Origin: CAYJPV01 sp964372095
Lineage (GTDB): Bacteria; Acidobacteriota; Vicinamibacteria; Vicinamibacterales; JAKQTR01
Length of the DNA: 64,000 bases
Assembly: GCA_964372095.1 (NCBI GenBank)
Contig: CAYJPV010000012.1
Location: 62,001 to 126,000, forward strand
Direction of reading: 5' to 3'
The notes beneath the pieces are model-generated. The model was not told the origin of the DNA. It was given only the letters and a program-made list of their open reading frames with translations, and searched no databases. Both the position numbers and the translations under genes were made by a program. Below, piece by piece: positions 19,502 through 27,236 of the stretch. How positions within the stretch are numbered: position 1 is the stretch's first letter; every line of letters starts with the position of its first letter.

Positions 19502-20593
19502 CTACGCCTCCGACTGCCGCACGGTCTCAACCATCGCGCAGATGTTCTCGATCGGCGTGCCGGCCTGGACGTTGTGGCACGAACAGCAGATGAAACCCTC
19601 CCGGCCGGCGCCCAGCGTGCGCAGGCACTCCTGCACCTCTGCGCGAACCTCGTCGACTGTCCCGCGCGGCAGCACCGTCTGGTTGTCCACGCCGCCGTGG
19701 AAGATGACCCGCCCGCCGAACTCCCGTTTCAACTCCGCCATGTCCATGCCCGGACAGGCGTGCTGGATCGGGTTCAGGACGTCCACGCCACAGTCGAGGA
19801 TCTTCTTCAGGAGCGGCCTGACTGCACCATCGGTGTGGTAGAACACGCGCAACCCGTGGTCGTGAACCAGGTCACACCAGCGCTTCAGCCGGGGCTGGAG
19901 GTGCCGCTCCCACATGCGTGGTGACATCAGCAACGACTGCTGTCCGCCCAGGTCGTCGCTGATGAAGACGAGATCGAGGTGCCCGGCCACGCGGGGGAAC
20001 AACTGGCGCATCATCGCCGTCTGGATCGTTTCGACACGGTCGAGCACGGCATCCACCAGAGCCGGGGCTTCGATCAGATCCACCAAGGACTGTTCCAGGC
20101 CACGCAACTGACTGTAGATTTCGAACAACGAGACCCAGGGACCGATGACGGCATAGGTCGGCGACGCGCGACGGGCCAGCGCCACCGCCGCGTCATAGTC
20201 GAACCGCGCGACGTCTGGCCACAGGGGATAGTCGTCCAGCGACGCGGCCGTATCGTAATCAGCCAGCGGCGCGGCTCCGAACTCCGCGTACTGCGCCTCA
20301 CCGGCCTGGACATTCACCAGCGGCACGCCCCACACCGTCCTCCCGCCGCCGGATTCGGCCCCGGCGCCGGACTGGGCGCCGGTCCGCCCGTCAGCCTCGG
20401 TTCGATACTCCATGAAGTCCCAGACGATCTTGTCGAGACCCAGAGCCTCCCACATGGCGAAGTCGTCGGACACGCCGAAGTGGCGTCGCAACGCGCCAGC
20501 CACCTCCGGCGTGTGCCACAGGTCAACCGGTAACCGATCCACCCGCTGACGGTCGAGCACGGCCAGGACACGTCGTTTCGGCGTCATCCGCAT
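19502..20593 (-). CDS. Uroporphyrinogen-decarboxylase-fold protein (methyltransferase-like branch)
   Basis: A 363-residue TIM-barrel protein of the URO-D superfamily. Landmarks are TPKRRVLAVLDRQRVDRLPV at the N-terminus, FISDDLGGQQSLLMSPRMWE, a His in RVFYHTDGAVRPLLKKILDC, and FHGGVDNQTVLPRGT near the C-terminus. The last pattern, with a C-terminal CCSCHNVQ, is typical of the MtaA/MtbA-like and glycan-locus branch rather than HemE, which has a different substrate pocket. Proteins of this branch often sit in sugar-degradation loci of unknown chemistry. A GAGGTAG lies about 10 nt before the ATG. Haem biosynthesis is unlikely, since no other hem gene is near. Confidence 0.8.
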   Translation of the reverse strand: MRMTPKRRVLAVLDRQRVDRLPVDLWHTPEVAGALRRHFGVSDDFAMWEALGLDKIVWDFMEYRTEADGRTGAQSGAGAESGGGRTVWGVPLVNVQAGEAQYAEFGAAPLADYDTAASLDDYPLWPDVARFDYDAAVALARRASPTYAVIGPWVSLFEIYSQLRGLEQSLVDLIEAPALVDAVLDRVETIQTAMMRQLFPRVAGHLDLVFISDDLGGQQSLLMSPRMWERHLQPRLKRWCDLVHDHGLRVFYHTDGAVRPLLKKILDCGVDVLNPIQHACPGMDMAELKREFGGRVIFHGGVDNQTVLPRGTVDEVRAEVQECLRTLGAGREGFICCSCHNVQAGTPIENICAMVETVRQSEA

Positions 20594-20649
20594 GCGCGGA
20601 ATGCTACCTCACTACCTGTCCACGTGGGCAGCGTTCGAGATGGCCGGGT

Positions 20650-20835
20650 TCAGGCGCACCATTCCACGAAGCTAGGCTGAAGGCCATTGCGCACGATCAT
20701 CACGCGCTGAACCCGCTCCTCGCGAAGCAGGGCCGTTGCAGCGGCGCGTGCCGCATCAATGGAGGGGTAGCGCATCCAGGCCTGCGGATACGGCGAGGCC
20801 GACCCACGTTTGACGGTCGTCACCAATTGGAACAT
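20650..20835 (-). CDS. Small hypothetical protein
   Basis: A 61-residue protein, MFQLVTTVKRGSASPYPQ to RNGLQPSFVEWCA. It has a regular alpha/beta pattern (SIDAARAAATALLREERVQR is a helix, VMIVRN a strand) and ends in an aromatic FVEW, which suggests a small folded domain and not noise. The frame is open for another 91 codons upstream, but that part is compositionally poor and starts with no ribosome-binding site. The ATG at 20835 also lacks a strong site. I recognise no function. It lies between the UroD-like gene and a divergent small zinc-binding-type protein. Confidence 0.5.
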   Translation of the reverse strand: MFQLVTTVKRGSASPYPQAWMRYPSIDAARAAATALLREERVQRVMIVRNGLQPSFVEWCA

Positions 20836-21045
20836 GCACAAGCGTCGCACGGGCCCCTGGCCCGTCGCTGTGCCGGTTTGCACAGCCACACTCCGGCGCG
20901 CCGGATGGCGAATGTGGTGCCGCCGAGCGCTCCATTCCGGCGCATCGCCAACACACACGAGCGCCGGTATAGAGTAATGAGTACCCTGGAGCCGGGTGAG
21001 CGCTGTGCGCCACGCGATCGGGGCGTTCTCACTGGGAGCAGCCTG

Positions 21046-21198
21046 ATGTGTCATCAGCGAACGTGCCGGCAATGTGGCAAGCCCACGTGGGCCGGCTGTG
21101 GGCGCCACGTGGACGAGGTCCTGCGCGACGTCCCGCTGGCAGCCCGATGCGAGTGTCCGCGTCCGAAGTCGTGGCTGGCCCGCCTGCTCGGGCTCTGA
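21046..21198 (+). CDS. Small cysteine-rich protein (CxxC...C...CxC)
   Basis: A 50-residue protein with cysteines in CRQCGKPTWAGCGRHVDEVL and a later RCECP, with a conserved-looking TWAGCGRHV core. Small proteins of this pattern occur widely in bacteria and look like zinc-ribbon-like folds. The ATG at 21046 has GGGAGC about 7 nt ahead, which decides the start over the longer open frame. It is convergent with the heparinase-like gene, with 10 bp between stop codons. Function is unknown. Confidence 0.7.
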   Translation: MCHQRTCRQCGKPTWAGCGRHVDEVLRDVPLAARCECPRPKSWLARLLGL

Positions 21199-21208
21199 AC
21201 GGCGGCCG

Positions 21209-23188
21209 CTACCGTTTGCCCAGCTTCATCGTCGCGCGAATCGCCACGGACATCGCGGGCAGGGTCTGCAGCTTCAGGTGGTACCCGCGCTGCTCCTCCG
21301 AGCCGGATGTGATCGAACCGGGTTTGCCCGGCGCCATGAGCAGGGTCTTCTCCATCGTGAGCCGCGCCCCTTCGGGCCCGTTCACGGTCACGTCCAGCGG
21401 TGACGCTCCCCCGCCGACGAGGTAACGCCCGCCCTGTGCCTCCACCGGCACGTCGGCATGCAGAAACCACTCGATGGTCTTCGGGCTGCTCGTCTCGACG
21501 ACGTCGGCCACCGAGAACTGGTCGTCGCCCGTGACCGTAAACGTGCGCCGGAACCGGACGAGTCCTGACGCAGGCAGGTAGGCGCCCGTGGCATCAGCCT
21601 CGACGCGCAGTCCTGCCGGCGACGACTGGACCGACGAGATCCGAATCCGGTTGAGAGCGGCCTGGTCCATCAGCCGCCAGACATCGTGTTCGCCTTCGTC
21701 CCCCTGGCCCCGGCCGCCGACCGTGATTGTGTTGTGGTGACGGGCCTGCGGCTGGCCGGCGTAGCCGGTGTCGCCCGTGAGATACCGCCCGCGTGCCCAG
21801 ATGATGAAGCTGCCGGCATCCGGATGCGCATGCCCGCTGCTCAGGCGCCACTCCGGCACCTGCGCGATGAGCGTCGTGGCGCGATGACCTTCTGGCGGGC
21901 CCGCCTTGAACGCCACGGCTGTGGCATCCACGTTCCACGACGTCCGATGGTAGACCACCCCGGAATCCTCAAAGTGGTGTGTGAGCGGCAAAGCCGTCAT
22001 GGGCGCCGGCACGAGCGTGGCGTCCCGCCAGAGCAACGTCCACCACTCTTCCTGGTTCGTGTGCCCGAAGCCCGCCAGCCGGCTGGCCACGGCCTGCGCC
22101 TCGGGGTCCTGGAACCGCGCTGCCACGCGGTACAACAGGTTGAAGTTGCTCTTCAGCGTCCCGGTCGGGTATTCGCGGGCGTAGTCGTCACCCTGCTTTG
22201 CCCGCGTCAGCGGCCCCTGCCAGATATCCCCGAAGTCGAAGACCGTCTGGCCGTCCGGCAGGATCGCGTGCGCCAGGTAGTGTTTCCAGTTCCGGTACTG
22301 GCCCCGCTCCCACAGGCTCTCGCCGGTCGAGTGTTCCCACGCATCGAGAAAGTGCACGAGCCAGGGCGTCGAGAAGATCCAATATTCGATTCCCTCGTAG
22401 TAGTAGCCGTCCGGGCTGAGCAGCTGACCGGCCCGGTGATGGTGGGCGCGAGCCAGCACGGCCCACTTCTCGGCGTTCGGCGACTCCCCCATCAACGCCA
22501 GCGCCGTGACCGCCAGGCCGGCCGTCGGGATGAAGTCGTGGTTCTGCGTGAAGTTCAGACGGCGCCCGGGTTTCGGGGCGAAGGCGTCGTAGACCAGCTC
22601 GGCGTGGCGTTCGAGCGACGCCCGGATCCGCGCGCGTTCGTCCGCCGTGAACTGGTCGTACAGCAGGTCGTACGCCCAGCCGATCGCGTACAGCAGATGA
22701 CCGGCCGCCAGGTCCGTGTTGGGTTTGTTGTACGTGTACCCCCAGGGTTCGTAGTCGATGGCCGCGAGCACCCACGACTTCGCGGCCTTCAGATAGGCGG
22801 GATCCCGCTCGACCGCGTACGCCAGGCTGACGCCGGTGATCGCCAGTGCGACGTTGTTCTGCGACCGGCGTTCCTGGGGACCGGGTGCCGGGGGTGGGGC
22901 GCCCTTGAGCGCCACGAGGTCCGCGAGAACCCGCTGCCACTCGGCCCGGTGCGTGCTGCGCGCTCGCGCCCGCAGCGCCTCGAGTTGCGTTGCCGTCACG
23001 AAGACGCGCGGGTGAACGCCCACGAGTTCGGGTTTGAGCTGGACGCGATACGCCAACAACTGCTCGAAGGTCGGCACGGGATCCTCGGCCCGCGCCGGAA
23101 CCGCCCACAGCAGCGCCAGCACGGCGAAGAACGCGACGGAGAGGCCGCCGCACGCGCGGCGGCCGGAATGGTGCCTGGGCTGCGTCAT
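21209..23188 (-). CDS. Secreted heparinase II/III-family polysaccharide lyase
   Basis: A protein of about 659 residues: signal peptide (SVAFFAVLALLWAVPARA), an (alpha/alpha) toroid domain with DUF4962-like features (about 40-400; NVALAITGVSLAYAVERDPA, NHDFIPTAGLAV), and a heparinase II/III-like beta-sandwich (about 400-655) with HAHPDAGSFIIWARGRYLTG and HHNTITVGG. Enzymes of this fold cleave uronate-containing glycans by beta-elimination in the periplasm. The ATG at 23188 is chosen; a GTG two codons earlier overlaps the cupin stop codon. AGGTGT precedes it. The pairing with a KdgF-like cupin suggests that unsaturated uronate products are processed. The exact glycan (heparan-, alginate- or pectin-like) is not readable. 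Confidence 0.85.
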   Translation of the reverse strand: MTQPRHHSGRRACGGLSVAFFAVLALLWAVPARAEDPVPTFEQLLAYRVQLKPELVGVHPRVFVTATQLEALRARARSTHRAEWQRVLADLVALKGAPPPAPGPQERRSQNNVALAITGVSLAYAVERDPAYLKAAKSWVLAAIDYEPWGYTYNKPNTDLAAGHLLYAIGWAYDLLYDQFTADERARIRASLERHAELVYDAFAPKPGRRLNFTQNHDFIPTAGLAVTALALMGESPNAEKWAVLARAHHHRAGQLLSPDGYYYEGIEYWIFSTPWLVHFLDAWEHSTGESLWERGQYRNWKHYLAHAILPDGQTVFDFGDIWQGPLTRAKQGDDYAREYPTGTLKSNFNLLYRVAARFQDPEAQAVASRLAGFGHTNQEEWWTLLWRDATLVPAPMTALPLTHHFEDSGVVYHRTSWNVDATAVAFKAGPPEGHRATTLIAQVPEWRLSSGHAHPDAGSFIIWARGRYLTGDTGYAGQPQARHHNTITVGGRGQGDEGEHDVWRLMDQAALNRIRISSVQSSPAGLRVEADATGAYLPASGLVRFRRTFTVTGDDQFSVADVVETSSPKTIEWFLHADVPVEAQGGRYLVGGGASPLDVTVNGPEGARLTMEKTLLMAPGKPGSITSGSEEQRGYHLKLQTLPAMSVAIRATMKLGKR

Positions 23189-23190
23189 GG

Positions 23191-23559
23191 TCACACCTGC
23201 CTGTCCGCGAGGTTCTCGCCGGCCGACGGCTCTGCTGCCGCCAGGAAGTCTGCCCGCGCTGGCGTGAACACGTCGATGAGCGATCCGGCCTCGATGGCCG
23301 TCGCTCCGTGCTGCAGGCCTGGCGCCACGAACCAGCAGTCCCCTTGCGCCACGTCGGTTTCCCGGCCGTCCAGGATGAAACGGAACCGGCCACTCTCGAC
23401 GTAGGTCACCTGCCGGTGCGGATGCGCGTGGATATACCCCACCGCCCCCTTCGCAAACGTCACGCGCACCATCATCAATTCCGGATCGTGACCCAGCACC
23501 TGCCGGGTGACGCCGGGCTCCGCCGGCTCGGTTGGAGCGTCATGGCCACGGACAATCAT
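23191..23559 (-). CDS. Cupin-domain protein, KdgF-like
   Basis: A 122-residue single cupin. Motif 1 is HAHPHRQVTYVESG with the metal-binding His-His...Glu pattern, and motif 2 is GDCWFVAPGLQHGA with the fourth histidine. It resembles KdgF, which catalyses linearisation of 4,5-unsaturated uronates released by lyases. It is translationally coupled to the lyase gene, its stop codon being two bases before the lyase ATG. The ATG at 23559 is preferred over a GTG two codons upstream because GAGGTG lies 6 nt before it. KdgF function is inferred from motif and context; other small cupins share the fold. Confidence 0.82.
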   Translation of the reverse strand: MIVRGHDAPTEPAEPGVTRQVLGHDPELMMVRVTFAKGAVGYIHAHPHRQVTYVESGRFRFILDGRETDVAQGDCWFVAPGLQHGATAIEAGSLIDVFTPARADFLAAAEPSAGENLADRQV

Positions 23560-23578
23560 TCGCACACCTCGGTCGGGG

Positions 23579-23718
23579 ATCGGCTATCGGCCATCGGCCT
23601 TCGGCTATCGGCTATCGGCTATCGGCTATCGGCCATCGGCCATCGGCTATCGGCCATCGGCCATCGGCTATCGGCCATCGGCATTTGGCAATAGCCGATA
23701 GCCGAAAGCCGAGAGCCG
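23579..23718. repeat. Heptanucleotide tandem array (ATCGGCT/ATCGGCC), 16 units plus 4 inverted
   Basis: Sixteen contiguous in-phase 7-bp units run from 23579 to 23690, mostly ATCGGCT or ATCGGCC, ending in ATCGGCA and TTTGGCA. At 23691-23718 the array flips strand: ATAGCCGATAGCCG and the degenerate AAAGCCG, AGAGCCG. The two halves could pair as a long hairpin. The array begins 2 bp beyond the TonB-receptor stop codon and ends 20 bp before the cupin start, so it fills the whole intergenic space. Read in frame it would give a periodic SAIGYRL-type peptide, which is not a gene. Confidence 0.95.
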
Positions 23719-23719
23719 C

Positions 23720-26700
23720 CTAGAACGTCCAGCGCACGCCCAATTGGACCTGCCGCATGGCTCGGGCACTGCGGATGACGCCGAACGTGGTTGACGTCGC
23801 CCCCGACGGCACCGAGGCACCTGGCTGGCCGAGGTTCACGATGTTGAACGCATTGGTGGCCTCGGCACGGAACGTCAGCTTGCCCTTGGGCATGGGGAAG
23901 GTGCGCGACAGCGCCAGGTCGACGACGCGGAAGCCCGGCCCCTCCAGCGAGTTGCGCGGCGTGTTGCCGTTGACGGGCTGGCCGACGACGACCTTGTTCT
24001 GCACGAAGGCCGCGGTATTGAACCACATCGCCGCAGTCGGGTTGTCAAGGTGGGGATCGCCGATGGTCCGGGCCCGATCGTTCGTCTGGCCGTCGAGGTT
24101 GGCGTCGACGTTGCCGTTCGTGATCGTGAATGGCAGACCGCTGCGCATCTTGACGACGGGGGACACCGCCCACCCGTTGAGCACCGCCGCCAGGAACCGA
24201 TTGTCGCCGCGGTAGTAGTCGAGGTCCCAGTTGAGGTTGAGGCTGAACACGTGGCGCTGGTCGGTGTCGGCGCGGCCGTACTCGTCCTCGAGCCGGCTGA
24301 AGTTCTGCGCGCCGCCCTGCGTCGTGTTGTTCATGACCTGCGCGCTGCTCATGGTCTTGCTGTAGGTGTAGAACCCGTTGACGCTGATGTTCTTCCACTG
24401 GCGCATCTGGAACGTCAGCTGCAGACCGTTGTAGTCCGAGTACTGGTCCGAGTCGATCAACGTCACCGCGCCGAAGACCGGGTTCGGCCGGCGCGCCAGG
24501 ATGTTGGCGCCGTTGTTGCTGGCCGTCGCGTTCGCCACCGGGTAGTTCACGTCACGGCCGAACGGCAGGTTCCGGTTGAACGTGCCGATGTACGACGCGG
24601 AGACCGCCACCTTCGAGAAGATCTGCCGCTGGATGCCGACGTTGGTCTGGTAGGTCCGGGGCCACACGAAATCCTGGTCCACGCCGAAGATGCCGCCGCC
24701 GACGGCGTAGGCGCCCGTGTAGGGGAACGGGGTGCCGCCCGGGTAGTTGGTGTACGGGTTGCTGAGTGTCGCGCCCTGCGGGACGCCGGCCGCGTTGACG
24801 CCCTTGCCCGTGTTCACGAACGTCAGGCGCGTGGACCACGGCTGGAAGTTCGTCATCGTGTTCCACGCATTGCCCGAGATGCTGCCGTAGAAGATGCCGG
24901 CCGCCGCGCGGATCGACGTCTTGCCGTCACCGAACGGATCCCACACGACGCCCACGCGCGGCGAAATGTGCGACCAGCTGATCGGAATGACGCCACGCTC
25001 GATGCCGGGGTCGCCGTAGAAGAGCTGGCCGGCCGGCGCGCCTGGGCGCACGCTGGACTGCTGGCCCGGCACGTAGGTGGTAAACCGGTCCTGCGGGTCG
25101 GTGCCGGGCGTCTGCACGTCCCAGCGCAGGCCGAGGTTCATCGTCAGGTTCGGGCCCAGGCGGTAGTCGTCCTGGATGAACGCGGCGCCGTACCAGCTGT
25201 TCCAGAGCGCGGTGACCGGCGCGTCCTGCGTGACGCTGCTCGGGATGCCGATCATGAAGTCGGCGAGCGCATTCCGGGTCACGCTGTTGTTGAAGGTGAA
25301 CACGCCGTAGTTGTTCAGCATCACGTCCTGGACGGTCTTGTTGTACGAGAGCTCGCCGCCCATCTTGAACGAGTGCTTGGTCCGCGTCCAGCTGAAGACG
25401 TCCCGGATCGAATAGAAGTCGCCGCCCGCCGTCGGCCCGCCGATCGCGTTGGTCAGCGTGAAGTACCCGCTCACCGTGATCTGCGGCAGCGCCGGCGCGC
25501 CCATGATGATGGCCGACGAGCCGAGATCCATGAGCGACGTTTCCGGCAGATTCAGCCGGCCGCCGTAATTACGGTTGTACGAGAACCACAGCTGGTTGAT
25601 CTTGTTGTCGCTGACGACCCACGTGTCGCTCACATTGAGGTTGTGCTGCGTCCAGTTGAACGAATACAGCGCCCACGGCAGGTTCCCGCTGCCCGCATGC
25701 GTCTCGTTCTCTCCGGTCGTGAAGAAGTAGCTGCCCGAGAGCCGATGCGCGGCGCCGAGCTGATGTTCGAGTTTCACCAGCATCTCGTCGGTGTCGAACG
25801 GGCTGGCGACGTACCCCTGCCAGATGCCGCCGGCCACGTTGGACTCCGGGATGTAGCCGGTGATGATCTTCATCGCCACCGGATCGAGCCGACCGGCGCA
25901 GATGACGCCGGTCACCCCGTTGCAGCTGAACGGCTGGCCCGTGGCCGGGTCCGTCGGGATCGTCCGCGACTGGCGGAAGTCGCCGGTCCGTTCGGCCGCC
26001 GTCGGCACGATCGCGTTGTTCAGGAAGGTCTGCGTCGTCTGGCGCAGCCCCGAGTAACTGCCGAAGAAGAACGTCCGGTCCTTCGCGAGCGGGCCGCCCA
26101 GCGTACCGCCGAACTGGTTGCGCTTGAGCGGCGGCCGCGCTTTCGTCGATCCCCATTCTTTGGCGTTGAGGTCACCGTCGCGCGTGTACTCGAACAGCGA
26201 CCCCTTGTAGCGGTTCGTGCCCGACTTGGTGATGACGTTGATGATGCCGCTTGAGAAACGCCCGTATTCGACGTTGTAGCTGTTGGTCTGGACCTTGAAT
26301 TCCTGGATCGCATCCGGGTTGGGCAGGATGTTGCCCGTGTTCCGCAGCGCCGTCATGTTGATGCCGCCGTCCAAGTAGTAGTTCACCGACCCGGTGCCGC
26401 CGTCGGCGCCGCCGTTGATCAGGGTCCGCTGCTCGGGGAAACCCAGGGTCAGATTGCTTGTGCCAGCCGATGCGGACGCGACGCCATTGTTGTTCGACTG
26501 GACGCCCGGCGTGATGTCCAGGAGCGAGTAGACGTTGCGGTCCACGAGGGGCAGGCTCTCGATCTGTTTCGCCTCCACGGTCCTGGAGATCTCGGCCGTC
26601 GCCGTGTTCACGGCGGGCGCTTCGCCGGCCACGGTGACGGTCTCGGACACGCCGCCGATCTCGAGCTGGGCATCGACCTTCACCGTGTCGTTGACGCGGA

Positions 26701-26998
26701 GGATGATGCCGCTGCGATTCGCTGTCTTGAAGCCGGAGAGGACGACCTCGACGACGTAGTTGCCGATGGGCAGGAACTCGAGGCGGTACGCACCGACGTC
26801 GTTGGACGGCACGCTCCGGGTGAACCCGGTGTCCACGTTGCGCGCGGTGACGGTGGCGCCGGGCAGCGCCGCGCCGCTCGTGTCGGTGACGGTGCCCACG
26901 ATCGTGGCAGAGGTGATCTGCGCGGCGACGGCGGGCGCCAGGGGGAACGCGAGCAGTACGGCCAGCAGGAAGGCCATCAACGTCGTCTTCTTGATCAC
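23720..26998 (-). CDS. TonB-dependent receptor, Oar-like, with carboxypeptidase-regulatory N-terminal domain
   Basis: A 1092-residue outer-membrane receptor. Signal peptide (TLMAFLLAVLLAFPLAPAVA), a carboxypeptidase-D-regulatory-like beta-sandwich (about 30-115; TIVGTVTDTSGAALPGATVT), a plug domain (about 120-260; IESLPLVDRNVYSLLDITPG, NYYLDGGINMT), then a large beta-barrel ending in VQLGVRWTF with the C-terminal Phe of the assembly signal. GTG at 26998 is preferred: GAGGGG lies 6 nt before it, and the signal peptide follows. It probably imports oligosaccharides made by the neighbouring secreted enzymes. Its promoter overlaps one of two operators shared with the divergent ROK gene. Confidence 0.92.
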   Translation of the reverse strand: MIKKTTLMAFLLAVLLAFPLAPAVAAQITSATIVGTVTDTSGAALPGATVTARNVDTGFTRSVPSNDVGAYRLEFLPIGNYVVEVVLSGFKTANRSGIILRVNDTVKVDAQLEIGGVSETVTVAGEAPAVNTATAEISRTVEAKQIESLPLVDRNVYSLLDITPGVQSNNNGVASASAGTSNLTLGFPEQRTLINGGADGGTGSVNYYLDGGINMTALRNTGNILPNPDAIQEFKVQTNSYNVEYGRFSSGIINVITKSGTNRYKGSLFEYTRDGDLNAKEWGSTKARPPLKRNQFGGTLGGPLAKDRTFFFGSYSGLRQTTQTFLNNAIVPTAAERTGDFRQSRTIPTDPATGQPFSCNGVTGVICAGRLDPVAMKIITGYIPESNVAGGIWQGYVASPFDTDEMLVKLEHQLGAAHRLSGSYFFTTGENETHAGSGNLPWALYSFNWTQHNLNVSDTWVVSDNKINQLWFSYNRNYGGRLNLPETSLMDLGSSAIIMGAPALPQITVSGYFTLTNAIGGPTAGGDFYSIRDVFSWTRTKHSFKMGGELSYNKTVQDVMLNNYGVFTFNNSVTRNALADFMIGIPSSVTQDAPVTALWNSWYGAAFIQDDYRLGPNLTMNLGLRWDVQTPGTDPQDRFTTYVPGQQSSVRPGAPAGQLFYGDPGIERGVIPISWSHISPRVGVVWDPFGDGKTSIRAAAGIFYGSISGNAWNTMTNFQPWSTRLTFVNTGKGVNAAGVPQGATLSNPYTNYPGGTPFPYTGAYAVGGGIFGVDQDFVWPRTYQTNVGIQRQIFSKVAVSASYIGTFNRNLPFGRDVNYPVANATASNNGANILARRPNPVFGAVTLIDSDQYSDYNGLQLTFQMRQWKNISVNGFYTYSKTMSSAQVMNNTTQGGAQNFSRLEDEYGRADTDQRHVFSLNLNWDLDYYRGDNRFLAAVLNGWAVSPVVKMRSGLPFTITNGNVDANLDGQTNDRARTIGDPHLDNPTAAMWFNTAAFVQNKVVVGQPVNGNTPRNSLEGPGFRVVDLALSRTFPMPKGKLTFRAEATNAFNIVNLGQPGASVPSGATSTTFGVIRSARAMRQVQLGVRWTF

Positions 26999-27049
26999 AA
27001 CACACCCCTCATAAGAGAACCTGGGTGAACAACGTAACGACACGGCACT

Positions 27050-27093
27050 TTGTCTCAGCGCGAGACAATATAGAGATCACAACCCCCTGTCAA
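27050..27093 (-). promoter_or_regulatory. TonB-receptor promoter overlapped by TTGTC-N9-GACAA operator
   Basis: Minus-strand TTGACA (27088-27093) and TATTGT (27065-27070) are 17 bp apart, a near-consensus promoter. The palindrome TTGTCTC-N5-GAGACAA (27050-27068) overlaps the -10 box and the start site, the usual place for a repressor. The half-sites TTGTC and GACAA, 9 bp apart, match those of the divergent ROK promoter exactly. Confidence 0.78.
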
Positions 27094-27138
27094 GCCGATT
27101 CGCCGACTGGCATATCGTGAATTTGCTCTTGAATTGCC

Positions 27139-27186
27139 TTGACCGATTGCTTCAAAAGCCTCATATTGTCCGTCGAACAGACAATA
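27139..27186 (+). promoter_or_regulatory. ROK-regulator promoter overlapped by TATTGTC-N9-GACAATA operator
   Basis: TTGACC (27139-27144) is followed by CATATT at 17 bp (27162-27167) or TATTGT at 19 bp. The perfect inverted repeat TATTGTC-N9-GACAATA (27164-27186) covers the -10 box and start site. The core half-sites and the spacing are identical to the receptor operator, which implies one repressor for both promoters, most simply the ROK protein encoded downstream. Confidence 0.75.
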
Positions 27187-27236
27187 GTGCGTTCCCAGGC
27201 GCCTTTTGGAACGCCCGGCACCGATTGGACCCCGTC

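Noticed and set aside
19502..20593. HemE, haem-biosynthetic uroporphyrinogen decarboxylase
   Set aside because: The C-terminal FHGGVDNQ and CCSCHN patterns fit the methyltransferase-like branch, and there is no haem gene context.
23579..23718. CRISPR array
   Set aside because: Units are 7 bp and contiguous with no spacers, and no cas gene is present.
23308..23723. Overlapping frames that translate the heptad array into SAIGYRL-type periodic peptides
   Set aside because: A 7-bp repeat stays open in several frames by its composition; there is no start context and no protein-like upstream part.
24050..26254. 734-codon plus-strand frame inside the TonB receptor gene
   Set aside because: Antisense shadow caused by GC-biased codons; it has no recognisable domain and no ribosome-binding site.
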